This document shows positions 1 to 8,689 of a stretch of 64,000 nt of DNA, piece by piece (the stretch's first letter is position 1; every line of letters starts with the position of its first letter). A model generated the notes under the pieces. The model was not told where the DNA came from. It did no database searches and saw only the letters and a list, made by a program, of their open reading frames with translations. Both the position numbers and the translations under genes were made by a program. The DNA is from Streptomyces piniterrae (GTDB taxonomy: Bacteria > Actinomycetota > Actinomycetes > Streptomycetales > Streptomycetaceae). The DNA lies in NCBI RefSeq assembly GCF_005048155.1, contig NZ_SUMB01000015.1, positions 62,001 through 126,000 on the forward strand, written 5' to 3'.

Positions 1-213
1 TACACCGGCCGCACATTCCTGGTCACCGTCCTCTCCCTGCTCGCGATGGCCGGCTACGGCCTGCTGGCGACGAAACTGGGGATGCACGAGAAGGCCCGCC
101 CCACCCAACTGGGCATCGGCATCAGCTTCCTGGGCGAGGCGCTCGCCGTCGCCTACCGCGGCCTGGCGACCGGCACACCGTTCGCGGCGGAGCGGGGGCG
201 GGAGCGGGTGTAG
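1..213 (+). CDS. C-terminal end of a membrane protein (partial)
   Basis: The first base is already inside an open frame that ends at the TAG at 211-213, leaving the last 70 residues of a protein whose start lies outside the window. The visible part has two hydrophobic stretches, roughly residues 6-24 (FLVTVLSLLAMAGYGLL) and 37-56, followed by a short charged tail (AAERGRERV). This looks like the end of a polytopic inner-membrane protein. No family can be assigned from so little. It is convergent with the next gene and shares a hairpin terminator with it. Codon use is typical of a real high-GC gene. Confidence 0.6.
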   Translation, partial: YTGRTFLVTVLSLLAMAGYGLLATKLGMHEKARPTQLGIGISFLGEALAVAYRGLATGTPFAAERGRERV

Positions 214-329
214 GCGGGGGCGCGGGTAGGCGGGGGCAAGAGGCTATCCACACCCTGTGGACAGCCCTCCGACCTTCCGGCCCTCCGACCTTCCGGACTG
301 CGTGCCCCGTCCACCCCCATACGCACAAC

Positions 330-361
330 GGCTCCCGCCCCTCGGTGAAGGGGCGGGAGCC
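330..361. terminator. Bidirectional hairpin terminator between convergent genes
   Basis: A perfect 13-bp stem (330-342 with 349-361, arms GGCTCCCGCCCCT and its complement) closes a 6-base loop CGGTGA. It lies between two convergent genes (ends at 213 and 435) and so probably serves both. There is no long U tract, as is common in Streptomyces. Confidence 0.8.
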
Positions 362-434
362 TATTGCTCTCACAAGCGAGCCGGGATCAGGACCTCACGG
401 CGTCAGGTCAGCGCGGCAGCACGGCAGTGCGGCA

Positions 435-1715
435 TCAGGAGATCGCGGTGCGCAGCTCGGCCACGTCCAGCTGCTCGGTCTCGTCGTGCGCGGTCAGGTC
501 GATAACCTCGCCGACACCGTCACCGGACGCGGCTTCCTCCGTGGCGTCCTCGGTGGCGTCCTCTGCAGCCTCGCCGGTCTCCCCGGCGTCTGGCCGCGCC
601 GCGGGCGTCTGCGCATCCGCGCTCGCGTCCGTACGGGGCGTCTCCTGGCGTGCCGAGTGCTCCGCGAGCGCTTCGTCGCCCACCACGTCCGCCAGGTCGT
701 CCGCGAGCGGCGCGGTCAGCTGCCGGGGCTCTGCGGCGGTCGCAGTGCCGAAGAAGTCGAAGCCGCCCAGGGCGCGGGACGGGGAGATGCGCGGCTCGGA
801 CGGCGGCGCGACGGCAGCGGCGGCGGCCGGGACCGGGCGGAGCGCGGGTGCGGCACCGGCGTCCGTACGGGCCTGGCGCTCGGCGCCGTTGCCCTGCCCG
901 GCGGCCGCCTCGGCCTTCCCCCGGCCCTGCCCACCGTCCTGGCCGCCCTGGCTGCTCTCGCGGGCGGCGGCCTCCCCCGTCGGCCGCGGGGCGCCCTGAG
1001 CGGAGCCCCTGGCGGTCTTCTGGGCACGGTCGCGCTGCCGGGCGGCGTTACGGGCCAGCCGGCGCAGCGCCTGGTCCGCCTGCGCATAGGCGGCGGGGGT
1101 CGGCCCGGAGGCCGAAGCGGAGGCGGGTGCTGAGGTGGGTGCGGAGGTAGGAGTCGTGCCCGAAGCCGTGTCCGCGGTCGAGGTCGTGGGGGTGGGCGCC
1201 GCCGACTGGCGCTGCGCCGGGACGCTGCCCGGGGCGGCCGTCAGCTCCTTGGCCGGGGTTCCGGCCTCTATGGCCAGGAGACGGCGGCCCTCCAGGGCGC
1301 TGGCCCGCTCGGTCTCGGCGGTGGCGTAACGGCGCAGCAGCTCGGCGTGCTCGCTGCGCAGCCGCGCCAATTCGGCGCGCTTGGCACGCAGTTTGGTGTC
1401 GAGCGCCGTACGGATCTCGCGGGACTCCTCGATATCCGTTTCGAGCTCTGCTATCCGCTCCTCGGTGCGCCACTCGTCGCGCACCCGGGCGCGGGTGAGT
1501 TCGGCGACCCGCTTGCCGGCCTTACGGTCCCAGGTCCGCAGAAGAACGGCGCCGGTTGTCGCGGCGACCGCGGCTCCCGCGGCGAGCATCCGCTGGACCA
1601 GGTCGTCGCCGACGAACCACGCGCCCGCGGCGCAGGCAATCGACGCACCGGCGACCGTGGAGGGAGGAAGCAGCCGGTGGAGGGGTGGTGAATGGCGGTG
1701 GCGTCCTCGTGGCAT
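435..1715 (-). CDS. Membrane-anchored coiled-coil protein of unknown function
   Basis: A 426-residue protein. Residues about 20-62 hold two close hydrophobic segments separated by a short charged turn, so the protein is probably anchored in the cytoplasmic membrane by a hairpin. Residues about 65-155 are rich in Glu, Arg, Leu and Ala with heptad-like spacing (for example EERIAELETDIEESREI) and should form a coiled coil. From about 165 to the end the sequence is low-complexity Ala/Pro/Thr/Glu and probably disordered. I do not recognise a named family; similar architecture is common among conserved Streptomyces hypothetical proteins. The start ATG at 1715 is the first after an upstream gap and gives the whole membrane hairpin. 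It stands alone, convergent with the gene to its left and downstream of the osmoprotectant lipoprotein gene. Confidence 0.75.
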   Translation of the reverse strand: MPRGRHRHSPPLHRLLPPSTVAGASIACAAGAWFVGDDLVQRMLAAGAAVAATTGAVLLRTWDRKAGKRVAELTRARVRDEWRTEERIAELETDIEESREIRTALDTKLRAKRAELARLRSEHAELLRRYATAETERASALEGRRLLAIEAGTPAKELTAAPGSVPAQRQSAAPTPTTSTADTASGTTPTSAPTSAPASASASGPTPAAYAQADQALRRLARNAARQRDRAQKTARGSAQGAPRPTGEAAARESSQGGQDGGQGRGKAEAAAGQGNGAERQARTDAGAAPALRPVPAAAAAVAPPSEPRISPSRALGGFDFFGTATAAEPRQLTAPLADDLADVVGDEALAEHSARQETPRTDASADAQTPAARPDAGETGEAAEDATEDATEEAASGDGVGEVIDLTAHDETEQLDVAELRTAIS

Positions 1716-1779
1716 GGCCAGAAACTTACCGTGCGTGCGGGGCTTATGGGGCCCCGCACGCCAATCCGGTTCGTAGTGG

Positions 1780-2745
1780 TTACTTCTTCAGCAGTCCCTT
1801 GGACTCCAAATACGTCTGCGCGACATCCGCGGGCTTGAGCCGTTCGGCATCAACCTTGCGGTTCAAGTTGATCAAGTCTTCGGTCGTCAGCACACGCGTG
1901 AGCTTGCCGAGAGCCGTCTCGATCTCCTTGTCGCCGGCACTCTTGGCATTCACCACCGGCAGCACATTGTCGGCGTTCTGCAACTTCTTGTCGTCCTGGA
2001 GAAGCACCAGGCCGAAGTTGTCGAGCGTGGCGTCCGTGGTCGTGGTGAGCACCAACTGGTCGGTGCCGTCCTTGACGGCCTGCTTGGCCTGCGGGGTCCC
2101 GACGCCTTTGGGGTCGAGGCCGGTGATGTCGATGCCGTACGTCTTCTCCAGGCCCGGCTTGCAGAACACCCGGGTCTCGCACTCCTCACCCGAGGCGAGC
2201 TTGATCTTCTGCTTGGACCCGCCCAGGTCGGAGAGTGTCTTCAACTTGTGCCGGGCGGCGAATTCCTTGGTCACCGCGAACGCGTTCTGGTCGGTGGCCT
2301 CACCGGCCGCCAGGACCTTGAGACCGCGCGGCCCGGCGAGCTTCTCGAGCGCCTTCACCGTCTTGTCGACGTCACTGGAGGCGACGGGCTTCGCCTTGGC
2401 GCCGTTCTTCTTCGCGTTGAGGAATTCGGCAAGCGTGGAGGCGTATTCCGGAACGACATCTATCTGGCCCTTCTCCAGGGCCGGCTCATAGAGCTCCCGA
2501 TTGGCCAGGGTCTGCACCCGCGCCGAGTAACCGGCGTCGTTGAGGATCCTGGAATAGATCTCGGCGAGCACCTTCGACTCGGTGAAACCGGCCGAGCCGA
2601 CGACAATCTCCCCCTTCCCGCCGCCGTTGTTCTTGCCGCCCTTGTCCTCAAGGCTCTGGCCACCGCACGCGGCCAGCCCGGCCGCCAAAGCGATCACTGT
2701 GCCCGCAACGAGCGCGGTACGTGCCGCGCGCGACGTGCTGCTCAT
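1780..2745 (-). CDS. Osmoprotectant (glycine betaine/choline type) ABC transporter substrate-binding lipoprotein
   Basis: Extracytoplasmic solute receptor of an OpuAC/ProX-type importer for quaternary ammonium osmoprotectants. The 321-residue product starts with a lipoprotein signal peptide and lipobox (GLAAC followed by GGQ), then a Gly/Lys-rich spacer and the family body from EIVVGSAGFTESKVLAEIYS onward. The frame stays open far upstream, but ATG 2745 is preferred because it places the signal peptide at the N terminus and has GGTGA about 7 bases upstream; ATG 2757 would add four residues. Two permease genes lie upstream on the same strand and a matching ATPase is divergent beyond them, so the four genes form one system. 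The exact ligand (betaine, choline, carnitine) cannot be read from the sequence. Confidence 0.9.
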   Translation of the reverse strand: MSSTSRAARTALVAGTVIALAAGLAACGGQSLEDKGGKNNGGGKGEIVVGSAGFTESKVLAEIYSRILNDAGYSARVQTLANRELYEPALEKGQIDVVPEYASTLAEFLNAKKNGAKAKPVASSDVDKTVKALEKLAGPRGLKVLAAGEATDQNAFAVTKEFAARHKLKTLSDLGGSKQKIKLASGEECETRVFCKPGLEKTYGIDITGLDPKGVGTPQAKQAVKDGTDQLVLTTTTDATLDNFGLVLLQDDKKLQNADNVLPVVNAKSAGDKEIETALGKLTRVLTTEDLINLNRKVDAERLKPADVAQTYLESKGLLKK

Positions 2746-2932
2746 GGAATTCACCATTCGGTTCGTTCGGATCCGGTCAGATGTGGTGCGTCTGGTGACA
2801 CTGAATTTCGGTGGCGCGGGGTCTGGAGTGGGTGGGGCGGGTGGCGCGGGGGCCTCGGGCGGGTGCCGCAGGGTTCCGGGGTGACTGGCCCGCCGATCCG
2901 GTACGGCAGCTTCGCAAACCCCCGGCACCGCG

Positions 2933-3763
2933 TCAGGCGAGTTTCCCCAACGCGACCACATCGTCATCACCGCCTGATCCGGGTGCTCCGGGCGATCGGC
3001 CTGATCCGGCGGATGCGTCTGATCGGCCTGATCCGCCCGGACCGACCTCGCCCGGCCCCGCGCCCGGCCCCGCCTCCCTCGCCGTGCGCCGTCCGCGCCG
3101 CCGACCCCGCATCGGGTCGAAGAACCGGTCCACCAGGACCAGGGCGCCCTCAACGACCAGGGCCAGTACGGCCACCAGCAGCGCGCCGGCCACCACCTGC
3201 GCGGTGTCGTAGTTGCCGAAGCCCGCCGTGATGATCCGGCCCAGTCCCCCGCCGCCGGCCAGAGCGGCGAGCGTCGCGGTCGCCACGACCTGCACCGTGG
3301 CGGACCGTATGCCCGTCATGATCAGCGGATAGGCCAGCGGTATCTCGACCCGCAGCAGCAGCTGCGGTCCCGACATCCCCATCCCGCGCGCCGCCTCGAC
3401 CACATCGCGGTCCGCCTCCCGCATCCCGAGATAGGCGTTGGTCAGCAGCGGAGGCACCGCGAACAGCACGAGAGCGATGACCGTCGGCCAGTCCCCCTGG
3501 GTGCCCAGCGGACTGAGCGTCAGCAGCACCAGGACCGCGAAGGTCGGCACGGCGCGCCCCACGTTGGAGAGATTGACCGCCAGCGCCCCGCCCTTGCCGA
3601 TGTGCCCGAGCCAGAGCGCCACCGGCAGCGCCATCAGACAGGCGAGGGCCAGGCACACCGCGCTGAGTTGGACATGTTCGCCGAGCCGGTGCCACACCCC
3701 CTTCTCCCCGGCCCAGTTGGCCGCGGTCGTCAGCCACTGCCACGCGCCCGTGATCGCGTCCAT
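2933..3763 (-). CDS. Osmoprotectant ABC transporter permease
   Basis: A 276-residue inner-membrane permease of the OpuBB/ProW type, with about five or six hydrophobic segments and the cytoplasmic EAA loop (VVEAARGMGMSGPQLLLRVE, around residues 120-140) that contacts the ATPase. The last 50 residues are a Gly/Ser/Arg-rich hydrophilic tail not usual for the family and probably disordered. The gene starts three bases after the stop of the permease gene upstream (3767), so the two are translationally coupled and will pair as a heterodimer. The 187 bases between this gene and the lipoprotein gene hold nothing recognisable. Confidence 0.9.
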   Translation of the reverse strand: MDAITGAWQWLTTAANWAGEKGVWHRLGEHVQLSAVCLALACLMALPVALWLGHIGKGGALAVNLSNVGRAVPTFAVLVLLTLSPLGTQGDWPTVIALVLFAVPPLLTNAYLGMREADRDVVEAARGMGMSGPQLLLRVEIPLAYPLIMTGIRSATVQVVATATLAALAGGGGLGRIITAGFGNYDTAQVVAGALLVAVLALVVEGALVLVDRFFDPMRGRRRGRRTAREAGPGAGPGEVGPGGSGRSDASAGSGRSPGAPGSGGDDDVVALGKLA

Positions 3764-3766
3764 CGC

Positions 3767-4501
3767 TCAGGCCACCACCTTCGCCGTGCGGGCCCCGCGC
3801 CGGGTCCGGAGCCTCCCGGGCCGCTGCGTACGCGTCCAGGGCGTCAGCAGCCGTTGCAGTCCCAGCAGAAGCAGATCGGCTATCAGGGCCAGCAGCACGC
3901 ACAGCACCGAGGCCGTCAGGACCTCCGCCTTGAAGAAGCCCTCCATGCCGCTGGCTATGAGATTCCCCAGCCCGCCGTAACCGACCACGGATCCGATGGT
4001 CGTCATCGCCACCGTCGAGACCGTGGCGATGCGCACTCCGGCCACCAACGCGGGCAGTGCGAGCGGGAGTTCCACCCCGAACAGCAACCGCGCGGAGCCG
4101 TACCCCATCCCCCGGGCGGCCTCTCGCACGTCGGCGGGCACCGCCTCCAGACCGGCGAGGATGTTGCGCACCAGAATCGTCAGCGAATACAGCACCAGGC
4201 CCGTGACGACCACCGCGGCCGAGACCCCGAACACCGGGGTGAGCAGCGCGAACATCGCCAGGGACGGCACCGTGTAGAGCACCGTCGTCAGCCCCAGGAC
4301 CGGCCCCGCCGCGCCCCGCCAGCGCCGGGCCGCCAGCGCCAGCGGAAAGGCGACCAGCAGGCCGATGACCACGGACACGACCGTGATGCCGATGTGCTGG
4401 AGGGTCGCGTCCACCAACTCCTGGCTGCGGGTGCGGACATACTCCCCGCAGATCCAGTCGTTCGCCTGCAGACAGCCCGGCCCCGCGGCAATGCCTCGCA
4501 T
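3767..4501 (-). CDS. Osmoprotectant ABC transporter permease
   Basis: A 244-residue BPD-type membrane permease, partner of the next gene. The EAA loop is clear (VREAARGMGYGSARLLFGVELP), and five or so transmembrane segments can be seen, starting near residue 38. It is first in the operon permease, permease, lipoprotein and is divergent from the ATPase gene at 4640. The shared 138-base spacer should hold both promoters; no operator palindrome stands out there. Compared with OpuBB proteins of about 215-250 residues the length is normal. Confidence 0.9.
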   Translation of the reverse strand: MRGIAAGPGCLQANDWICGEYVRTRSQELVDATLQHIGITVVSVVIGLLVAFPLALAARRWRGAAGPVLGLTTVLYTVPSLAMFALLTPVFGVSAAVVVTGLVLYSLTILVRNILAGLEAVPADVREAARGMGYGSARLLFGVELPLALPALVAGVRIATVSTVAMTTIGSVVGYGGLGNLIASGMEGFFKAEVLTASVLCVLLALIADLLLLGLQRLLTPWTRTQRPGRLRTRRGARTAKVVA

Positions 4502-4639
4502 GAACCGTCACCTCCCCCGCCCTGTCGCTCACATTTTCGGTGACTGTCTGCGACCCTAACCCCCGCCACTGACAATCGGCCCGGCCCGCCATCCACGCGC
4601 AACACCGCGTTCACGACCGCCCGTCCACAATGGGGAACC

Positions 4640-5809
4640 ATGATCCGCTTCGAGCATGTCACCAAGAGCTACGCCGACGGCACCACCGCCGTCGACGACC
4701 TCTCCTTCGAGGTCGCGAAGGGCGAACTCATCACGCTCGTCGGACCTTCGGGCTGCGGAAAAACGACGACGATGAAGATGGTGAACCGGCTCATCGAGCC
4801 CACCAGCGGCACCATCCGCCTGGACGGCCGCGACATATCCGCCATCGACCCCGTCGAACTCCGCCGCCACATCGGCTATGTCATCCAGCAGGTGGGGCTC
4901 TTCCCGCACAAGACCGTCCTCGACAACACCGCCACCGTCCCGCACCTCCTCGGCTGGCCGCGCAAGAAGGCCCGCACCCGCGCCGCCGAACTCCTCGACC
5001 TGGTCGGTCTGGACCCGTCGACCTACGGCGACCGCTACCCCGACCAGCTGTCCGGCGGCCAGCGCCAACGCGTCGGCGTCGCCCGCGCACTGGCCGCCGA
5101 CCCGCCCGTGCTCCTGATGGACGAGCCGTTCGGCGCGGTCGACCCGGTCGTCCGCGAGCACCTCCAGAACGAATTCCTGCGGCTTCAGTCCACGCTCCAC
5201 AAGACGGTCCTCTTCGTCACCCACGACATCGAGGAGGCGGTCCGGCTCGGTGACCGCATCGCCGTCTACGGGGCGGGGCGCATCGAGCAGTTCGACACCC
5301 CGGCGACGGTCCTGGGCGCCCCCGCCACCCCGTACACCGCCGAGTTCGTCGGCGCGGACCGCGGCCTGAAGCGGCTCTCCGTCACGCCCGTCGAGACCGG
5401 CGACCTCGAACATCCCCCGGTCGTCCACCTCGACGACCCCACGGACCGCGCCGCCGCCCGGCTGGCCGCCGACGGCGCCCCCTGGGCCGTCGTCCTCGAC
5501 GCCGACGGATCCGTGCACGGCTGGGTCCCGGCCACGGCCCTCGCCAAGAAGTCCCTCACGAAGGGCGCCACCGTCCGCGATCACGCCCGGCGGATGGACG
5601 CCCGGCTGCCGCTCGGCGCCCCGCTCAGGCAGGCGCTCGGCGCGATGCTCCAGCATGACGCCGGCTGGATCGCGGTCCTGGACGGCGACCGCTTCCTCGG
5701 CGTCCTCACCCCCGCCCGGCTGCATGCCGCGCTGCGCCGCTCCACTACGGCCGACGCCTCGAACATTCCCCGCGGGGAGGTGGCGCTCGATACGGTCCCG
5801 GGCGCCTGA
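4640..5809 (+). CDS. Osmoprotectant ABC transporter ATP-binding protein with CBS domains
   Basis: The 389-residue ATPase drives the betaine-type importer encoded divergently. Walker A is GPSGCGKTT at residues 35-43, the signature LSGGQ at 137-141, Walker B plus catalytic glutamate LLMDEP ends at 163, and the switch histidine lies in FVTHD. Residues about 270-375 correspond to a CBS-domain pair, the module that senses ionic strength or nucleotides in OpuA-type ATPases; this part is less well conserved than the ATPase core. The start ATG has GGGGA five bases upstream. Having the ATPase divergent from its permeases is an arrangement seen in other actinomycetes. Confidence 0.92.
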   Translation: MIRFEHVTKSYADGTTAVDDLSFEVAKGELITLVGPSGCGKTTTMKMVNRLIEPTSGTIRLDGRDISAIDPVELRRHIGYVIQQVGLFPHKTVLDNTATVPHLLGWPRKKARTRAAELLDLVGLDPSTYGDRYPDQLSGGQRQRVGVARALAADPPVLLMDEPFGAVDPVVREHLQNEFLRLQSTLHKTVLFVTHDIEEAVRLGDRIAVYGAGRIEQFDTPATVLGAPATPYTAEFVGADRGLKRLSVTPVETGDLEHPPVVHLDDPTDRAAARLAADGAPWAVVLDADGSVHGWVPATALAKKSLTKGATVRDHARRMDARLPLGAPLRQALGAMLQHDAGWIAVLDGDRFLGVLTPARLHAALRRSTTADASNIPRGEVALDTVPGA

Positions 5810-5901
5810 GCCGGGGCCGGAGGCCGGGACGCGGGGCAGACGGAAGCGCGGAAGGCAGGCAGGACGAAGGGCCGGCAGGGACGACAGGCCGAGCAGAACG
5901 G

Positions 5902-5937
5902 GCGGTCCGGGGATGCCGAGCGGTCCGGGGATGCCGA
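5902..5937. repeat. Two tandem 18-bp copies in an intergenic spacer
   Basis: The unit GCGGTCCGGGGATGCCGA occurs twice without interruption (5902-5919 and 5920-5937) in the 261-base spacer between the ATPase gene and the convergent DUF3180 gene. No function is apparent; it may be simple slippage. Confidence 0.7.
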
Positions 5938-6070
5938 GCAAGGCAGTCGGTCCGAGATCCGAGGAGCCCGGGACAGCGGAACGCCGAGAGCCCGGGAGAG
6001 CGATACGCCGCGAGGCCGGTCTGAGCGAAGGCGCCGAGAGGCCGGCTGCGGCGGTCGGAGCGGGGCGCCG

Positions 6071-6559
6071 CTACGCGCGGGCCGCCCCGGGCTGGTCGTC
6101 GTCCTCATCGCCCTCCGGGAGCTTGCAGACCCGCTCCAGGAAGATCGCGGCGGCGACCACCGCCGCGCCGGCCAGCACCGACAGACCGGCGTAGATCGCC
6201 TGGTCGCGGCGCGGTCCGTCGATGCCCGAGGTCAGCAGGAACACACCGACCCCGCCGTAGAGCCCGGCGACCAGCGACGCCACCAGGGCGCTCGCCTGGC
6301 CGAAGACCACCGCGCGGGCGGCCAGCAGCGGATCGACGCCCTTGGCGCCCTGCCGTCGCTCACGCTGCGCGCGCAGCCGCGACCGGAGCGAGAACGCGGT
6401 GGCGGCCAGCACGGCGGCGATCACCGCCAGCACGATCGGCGCCGCCACCGGAACGCTCGGGAGGGTGCCCAGCGAGTCCCACAGCCGGGCGCCCGCCCAG
6501 GCGAGTACCCCTGCCGCCAGAAAGAGCCCGACCAGCACCTTGATGTGTAGCTGCTTCAC
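6071..6559 (-). CDS. DUF3180 family membrane protein
   Basis: A 162-residue polytopic membrane protein with four hydrophobic segments at about residues 8-25, 38-55, 85-108 and 123-143, separated by an Arg-rich loop (SRLRAQRERRQ). The order folB-folK-DUF3180 is conserved in actinobacteria, which is the main reason for the family call; function is unknown. The start is GTG 6559 and the gene is last in the folate operon, about 230 bases after folK, a spacer filled with short degenerate repeats. The C terminus is acidic (EGDEDDDQPG). Confidence 0.8.
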   Translation of the reverse strand: MKQLHIKVLVGLFLAAGVLAWAGARLWDSLGTLPSVPVAAPIVLAVIAAVLAATAFSLRSRLRAQRERRQGAKGVDPLLAARAVVFGQASALVASLVAGLYGGVGVFLLTSGIDGPRRDQAIYAGLSVLAGAAVVAAAIFLERVCKLPEGDEDDDQPGAARA

Positions 6560-6650
6560 CGAGCGCTCGCCCCTCGCACCGTCGTCGCCGCCCTGCCGTC
6601 GTCAGGGCCGTACTGCCGTCACGGCCGTACCGCCGTCTTGTCCGGTCCGT

Positions 6651-6774
6651 ACGCACGCATCCCTATGCATTCGTGCCGTACCGGACCGTTCCGTATGCAT
6701 CCATCCCATACGGAGGCGTTCCCTACGCATCCGTGCCGTATCCGTGCCGCATCCGTGCCGTATACAACCGGCCC
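6651..6774. repeat. Degenerate short tandem repeats between folK and the DUF3180 gene
   Basis: The stretch is made of imperfect copies of a roughly 15-base unit that reads GCATCCGTGCCGTAT or GCATCCGTACGG-like on the plus strand, repeated about seven or eight times with substitutions. It sits inside the probable folate operon and so would be transcribed on the minus strand. No coding potential is seen. Confidence 0.6.
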
Positions 6775-6787
6775 GCAAGCCTAACGA

Positions 6788-7384
6788 CTACTCGGGCAGC
6801 CGCAGTTCCAGGTCGGCGCGCGGCATCACGCCCTCGTGCCCGATGGACGACAGCAGTTCGGCCACCGCGCCGTGCCCGGGGACCTCCGCTCCCGGGTCGA
6901 TGTCATGCCACGGCACCAGCACGAACGCGCGCTCATGGGCCCGCGGGTGCGGCAGGGTCAGCCGCGGATCGTCGGAGACCACGTCCTGGTAGGCCAGGAT
7001 GTCGACATCGATGGTGCGCGGGCCCCAGCGCTCGTCCCGCACCCGCTCGAAGGCCTCCTCGATCGCATGCCCGCGCTCCAGGAGGGAGGACGGCGGCAGC
7101 GTCGTCTTGATCAGCACCACGGCATTGAAATACGAGGGCTGCGAGCCGGGCGCGACGCCCCACGGCTCGGTCTCGTACACCGGAGAGACCGCCTTGACCC
7201 GCAGGCCGGGGGTGTCCTCCAGGGCGTCGACGGCGCCCTGGAGCGTCTCCAGGCGATTGCCGAGGTTGCTGCCCAGCGAGATCACGGCGCGTTTGGGATT
7301 GGACAGTGTCACATCGGCGGCGTCCACCTGCTCCACGACGGAGGCGGGCACCGGCTGAACGGTCGGGTCACTGCTGGTGTTCAT
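6788..7384 (-). CDS. folK: 2-amino-4-hydroxy-6-hydroxymethyldihydropteridine diphosphokinase
   Basis: HPPK transfers pyrophosphate from ATP to 6-hydroxymethyl-7,8-dihydropterin, giving the substrate of FolP. The 198-residue protein has the family start of the fold (AVISLGSNLGNRLETLQ), the conserved Pro-rich loop region (YETEPWGV), and the signature RWGPRTIDVDILAYQD that carries the two Mg-binding aspartates. ATG 7384 is chosen because GGAG lies eight bases upstream; an in-frame GTG at 7390 would put GGAG too close. The start overlaps the end of folB by 17 bases, so the two are coupled. An N-terminal extension of about 30 residues before the fold is usual in Streptomyces. Confidence 0.95.
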   Translation of the reverse strand: MNTSSDPTVQPVPASVVEQVDAADVTLSNPKRAVISLGSNLGNRLETLQGAVDALEDTPGLRVKAVSPVYETEPWGVAPGSQPSYFNAVVLIKTTLPPSSLLERGHAIEEAFERVRDERWGPRTIDVDILAYQDVVSDDPRLTLPHPRAHERAFVLVPWHDIDPGAEVPGHGAVAELLSSIGHEGVMPRADLELRLPE

Positions 7385-7742
7385 ATACACGGCTCCGGGT
7401 GATGGTGATGGTCACGTCGTCAAAGGGGACGGTGATCGGGGCGTCCGGCTTGTGGACGACCACCTCCACCTCCTGCACCCCCTCGTGCTTGAGGCACTGG
7501 TCGGCGATCCGCTCCGCGAGCGTCTCGATGAGGTCGACCGGCTCGCCCTCCACGACGGCCACGACCTCCTCCGCCACCACGCCGTAATGCACGGTCTTCG
7601 CGAGGTCGTCGGACGCCGCCGCCGGGCGGGTGTCCAGCCCGAGCACCAGGTCCACGATGAAGGTCTGGCCCTCCTCGCGTTCCCGGGGAAACACCCCGTG
7701 GTGCCCTCGGGCCTTCAGCCCACGCAGCGCGACACGATCCAC
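7368..7742 (-). CDS. folB: Dihydroneopterin aldolase
   Basis: FolB cleaves 7,8-dihydroneopterin to 6-hydroxymethyl-7,8-dihydropterin and glycolaldehyde. The 124-residue form starting at GTG 7742 matches the usual family length of about 120; it begins VDRVALRGLKARGHHGVFP and has GGAG eight to nine bases upstream. A longer open frame back to 7823 lacks similar support. The conserved HGVF and the active-site region YGVVAEEVVAVVEGEP are present. It overlaps folK by 17 bases. Confidence 0.93.
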   Translation of the reverse strand: MDRVALRGLKARGHHGVFPREREEGQTFIVDLVLGLDTRPAAASDDLAKTVHYGVVAEEVVAVVEGEPVDLIETLAERIADQCLKHEGVQEVEVVVHKPDAPITVPFDDVTITITRSRVYEHQQ

Positions 7743-8137
7743 GCGAATCACTCCCACTGGTCCCACGGCACCATTGGCGCCACTTTCATCCGATACCGGG
7801 CACGCGCCGGACTCACCCGGCACACCGCCTCGTTGTCGAATCTACCTTCGAGCACTGACAGTGCCCGCCCACGGGGGCTATGGACAAGACCCCGCACTGG
7901 TGCTAAGTCCCACCCGGGGGCAGGCCGTCCGCGCGGCCTGCTTACCCCCTGGCCCGCGCCCCACCCCTACCCATGCCGCACTTGGCTCGAACGGGTGCGC
8001 CCTTGGCCTTTGCGCTGACGCCCGCCGCTGACGCGGGCCGTCGTGGCCGGGGCTCCGGCGCAGGTCAGCGGCCATGGAGCGGACCCCGGGCCGACACCCG
8101 GGTCACCCCCCGGATCGGCCCCGTGTCCACCTCTGGT
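7743..8137. other. Intergenic spacer between folB and the NTF2-like gene
   Basis: About 395 bases with no convincing gene on either strand. It holds an imperfect hairpin at 7920-7941 (arms GCAGGCC and GGCCTGC) that could end the folP/NTF2 transcript, and probably a promoter for folB-folK. No operator could be named. Confidence 0.5.
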
Positions 8138-8689
8138 TCACAGTCCGCCGGCCGCCCCGGCCCCGCCCGCCGGTCCTTCCCCGTCCTCTTCGCCGGCATC
8201 GGCGTCGGCGTCGTCCTCGTCCTCGCGGTCCGCCAGCACCGGCGACCCGTGGTGCGACCAGACCCGCCAGCCGTCCTCCGTACGCCGGAAGACATTGGTC
8301 GCCACGACCAGCTGACCGATCAGCGGCCCCACCGAGCCGTCGTCCTCCGCCGGCCCGCCGCTGAGGATGTTCTCGGTGCAGGTCACCAGTGCTGTGTCAC
8401 CGAGGACATCGATCTCCACGTCCGTCAGGAAGAACTGGATGTACTCGGTGTTCGCCATGATCAGGGCGTACGAGCGAAGCACCTCGCCGCGTCCGCGCAG
8501 CACCGGCCACCCCGGGTGCACCACGCTCACCTGACCGTCCAGCCACATCTCGGACAGCGCCTCGTGATCGCCGCGCTCGATGGTCTCGTACAGGTCCGTG
8601 TTCGCCTGCTCGACCAGCTCGATGTCCGTCCGTGGGCCCAAGCCGCTCACACCGCTCCCGTCGCGTTCGCCGTCGTTTCCGTCGTTCAT
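8138..8689 (-). CDS. NTF2-like (SnoaL-type) protein of the folate operon
   Basis: A 183-residue soluble protein with the NTF2/SnoaL-like pattern: helical start (IELVEQANTDLYETIERGDHEALSEMW), the WLDG turn, the HPGWPVLRGRGEV segment, and a final strand (VFRRTEDGWRVWSHHGSPV). The last 35 residues are an acidic Asp/Glu/Gly tail. The start ATG overlaps the folP stop in an ATGA junction (8686-8689), so the two are translationally coupled. The same gene lies between folP and folB in other streptomycetes, but a role in pterin metabolism is not established; members of the fold can be enzymes or ligand-binding proteins. Confidence 0.85.
   Translation of the reverse strand: MNDGNDGERDGSGVSGLGPRTDIELVEQANTDLYETIERGDHEALSEMWLDGQVSVVHPGWPVLRGRGEVLRSYALIMANTEYIQFFLTDVEIDVLGDTALVTCTENILSGGPAEDDGSVGPLIGQLVVATNVFRRTEDGWRVWSHHGSPVLADREDEDDADADAGEEDGEGPAGGAGAAGGL

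Noticed and set aside
2746..3153. Upstream extension of the osmoprotectant lipoprotein frame
   Set aside because: It overlaps the permease gene and would bury the lipoprotein signal peptide internally.
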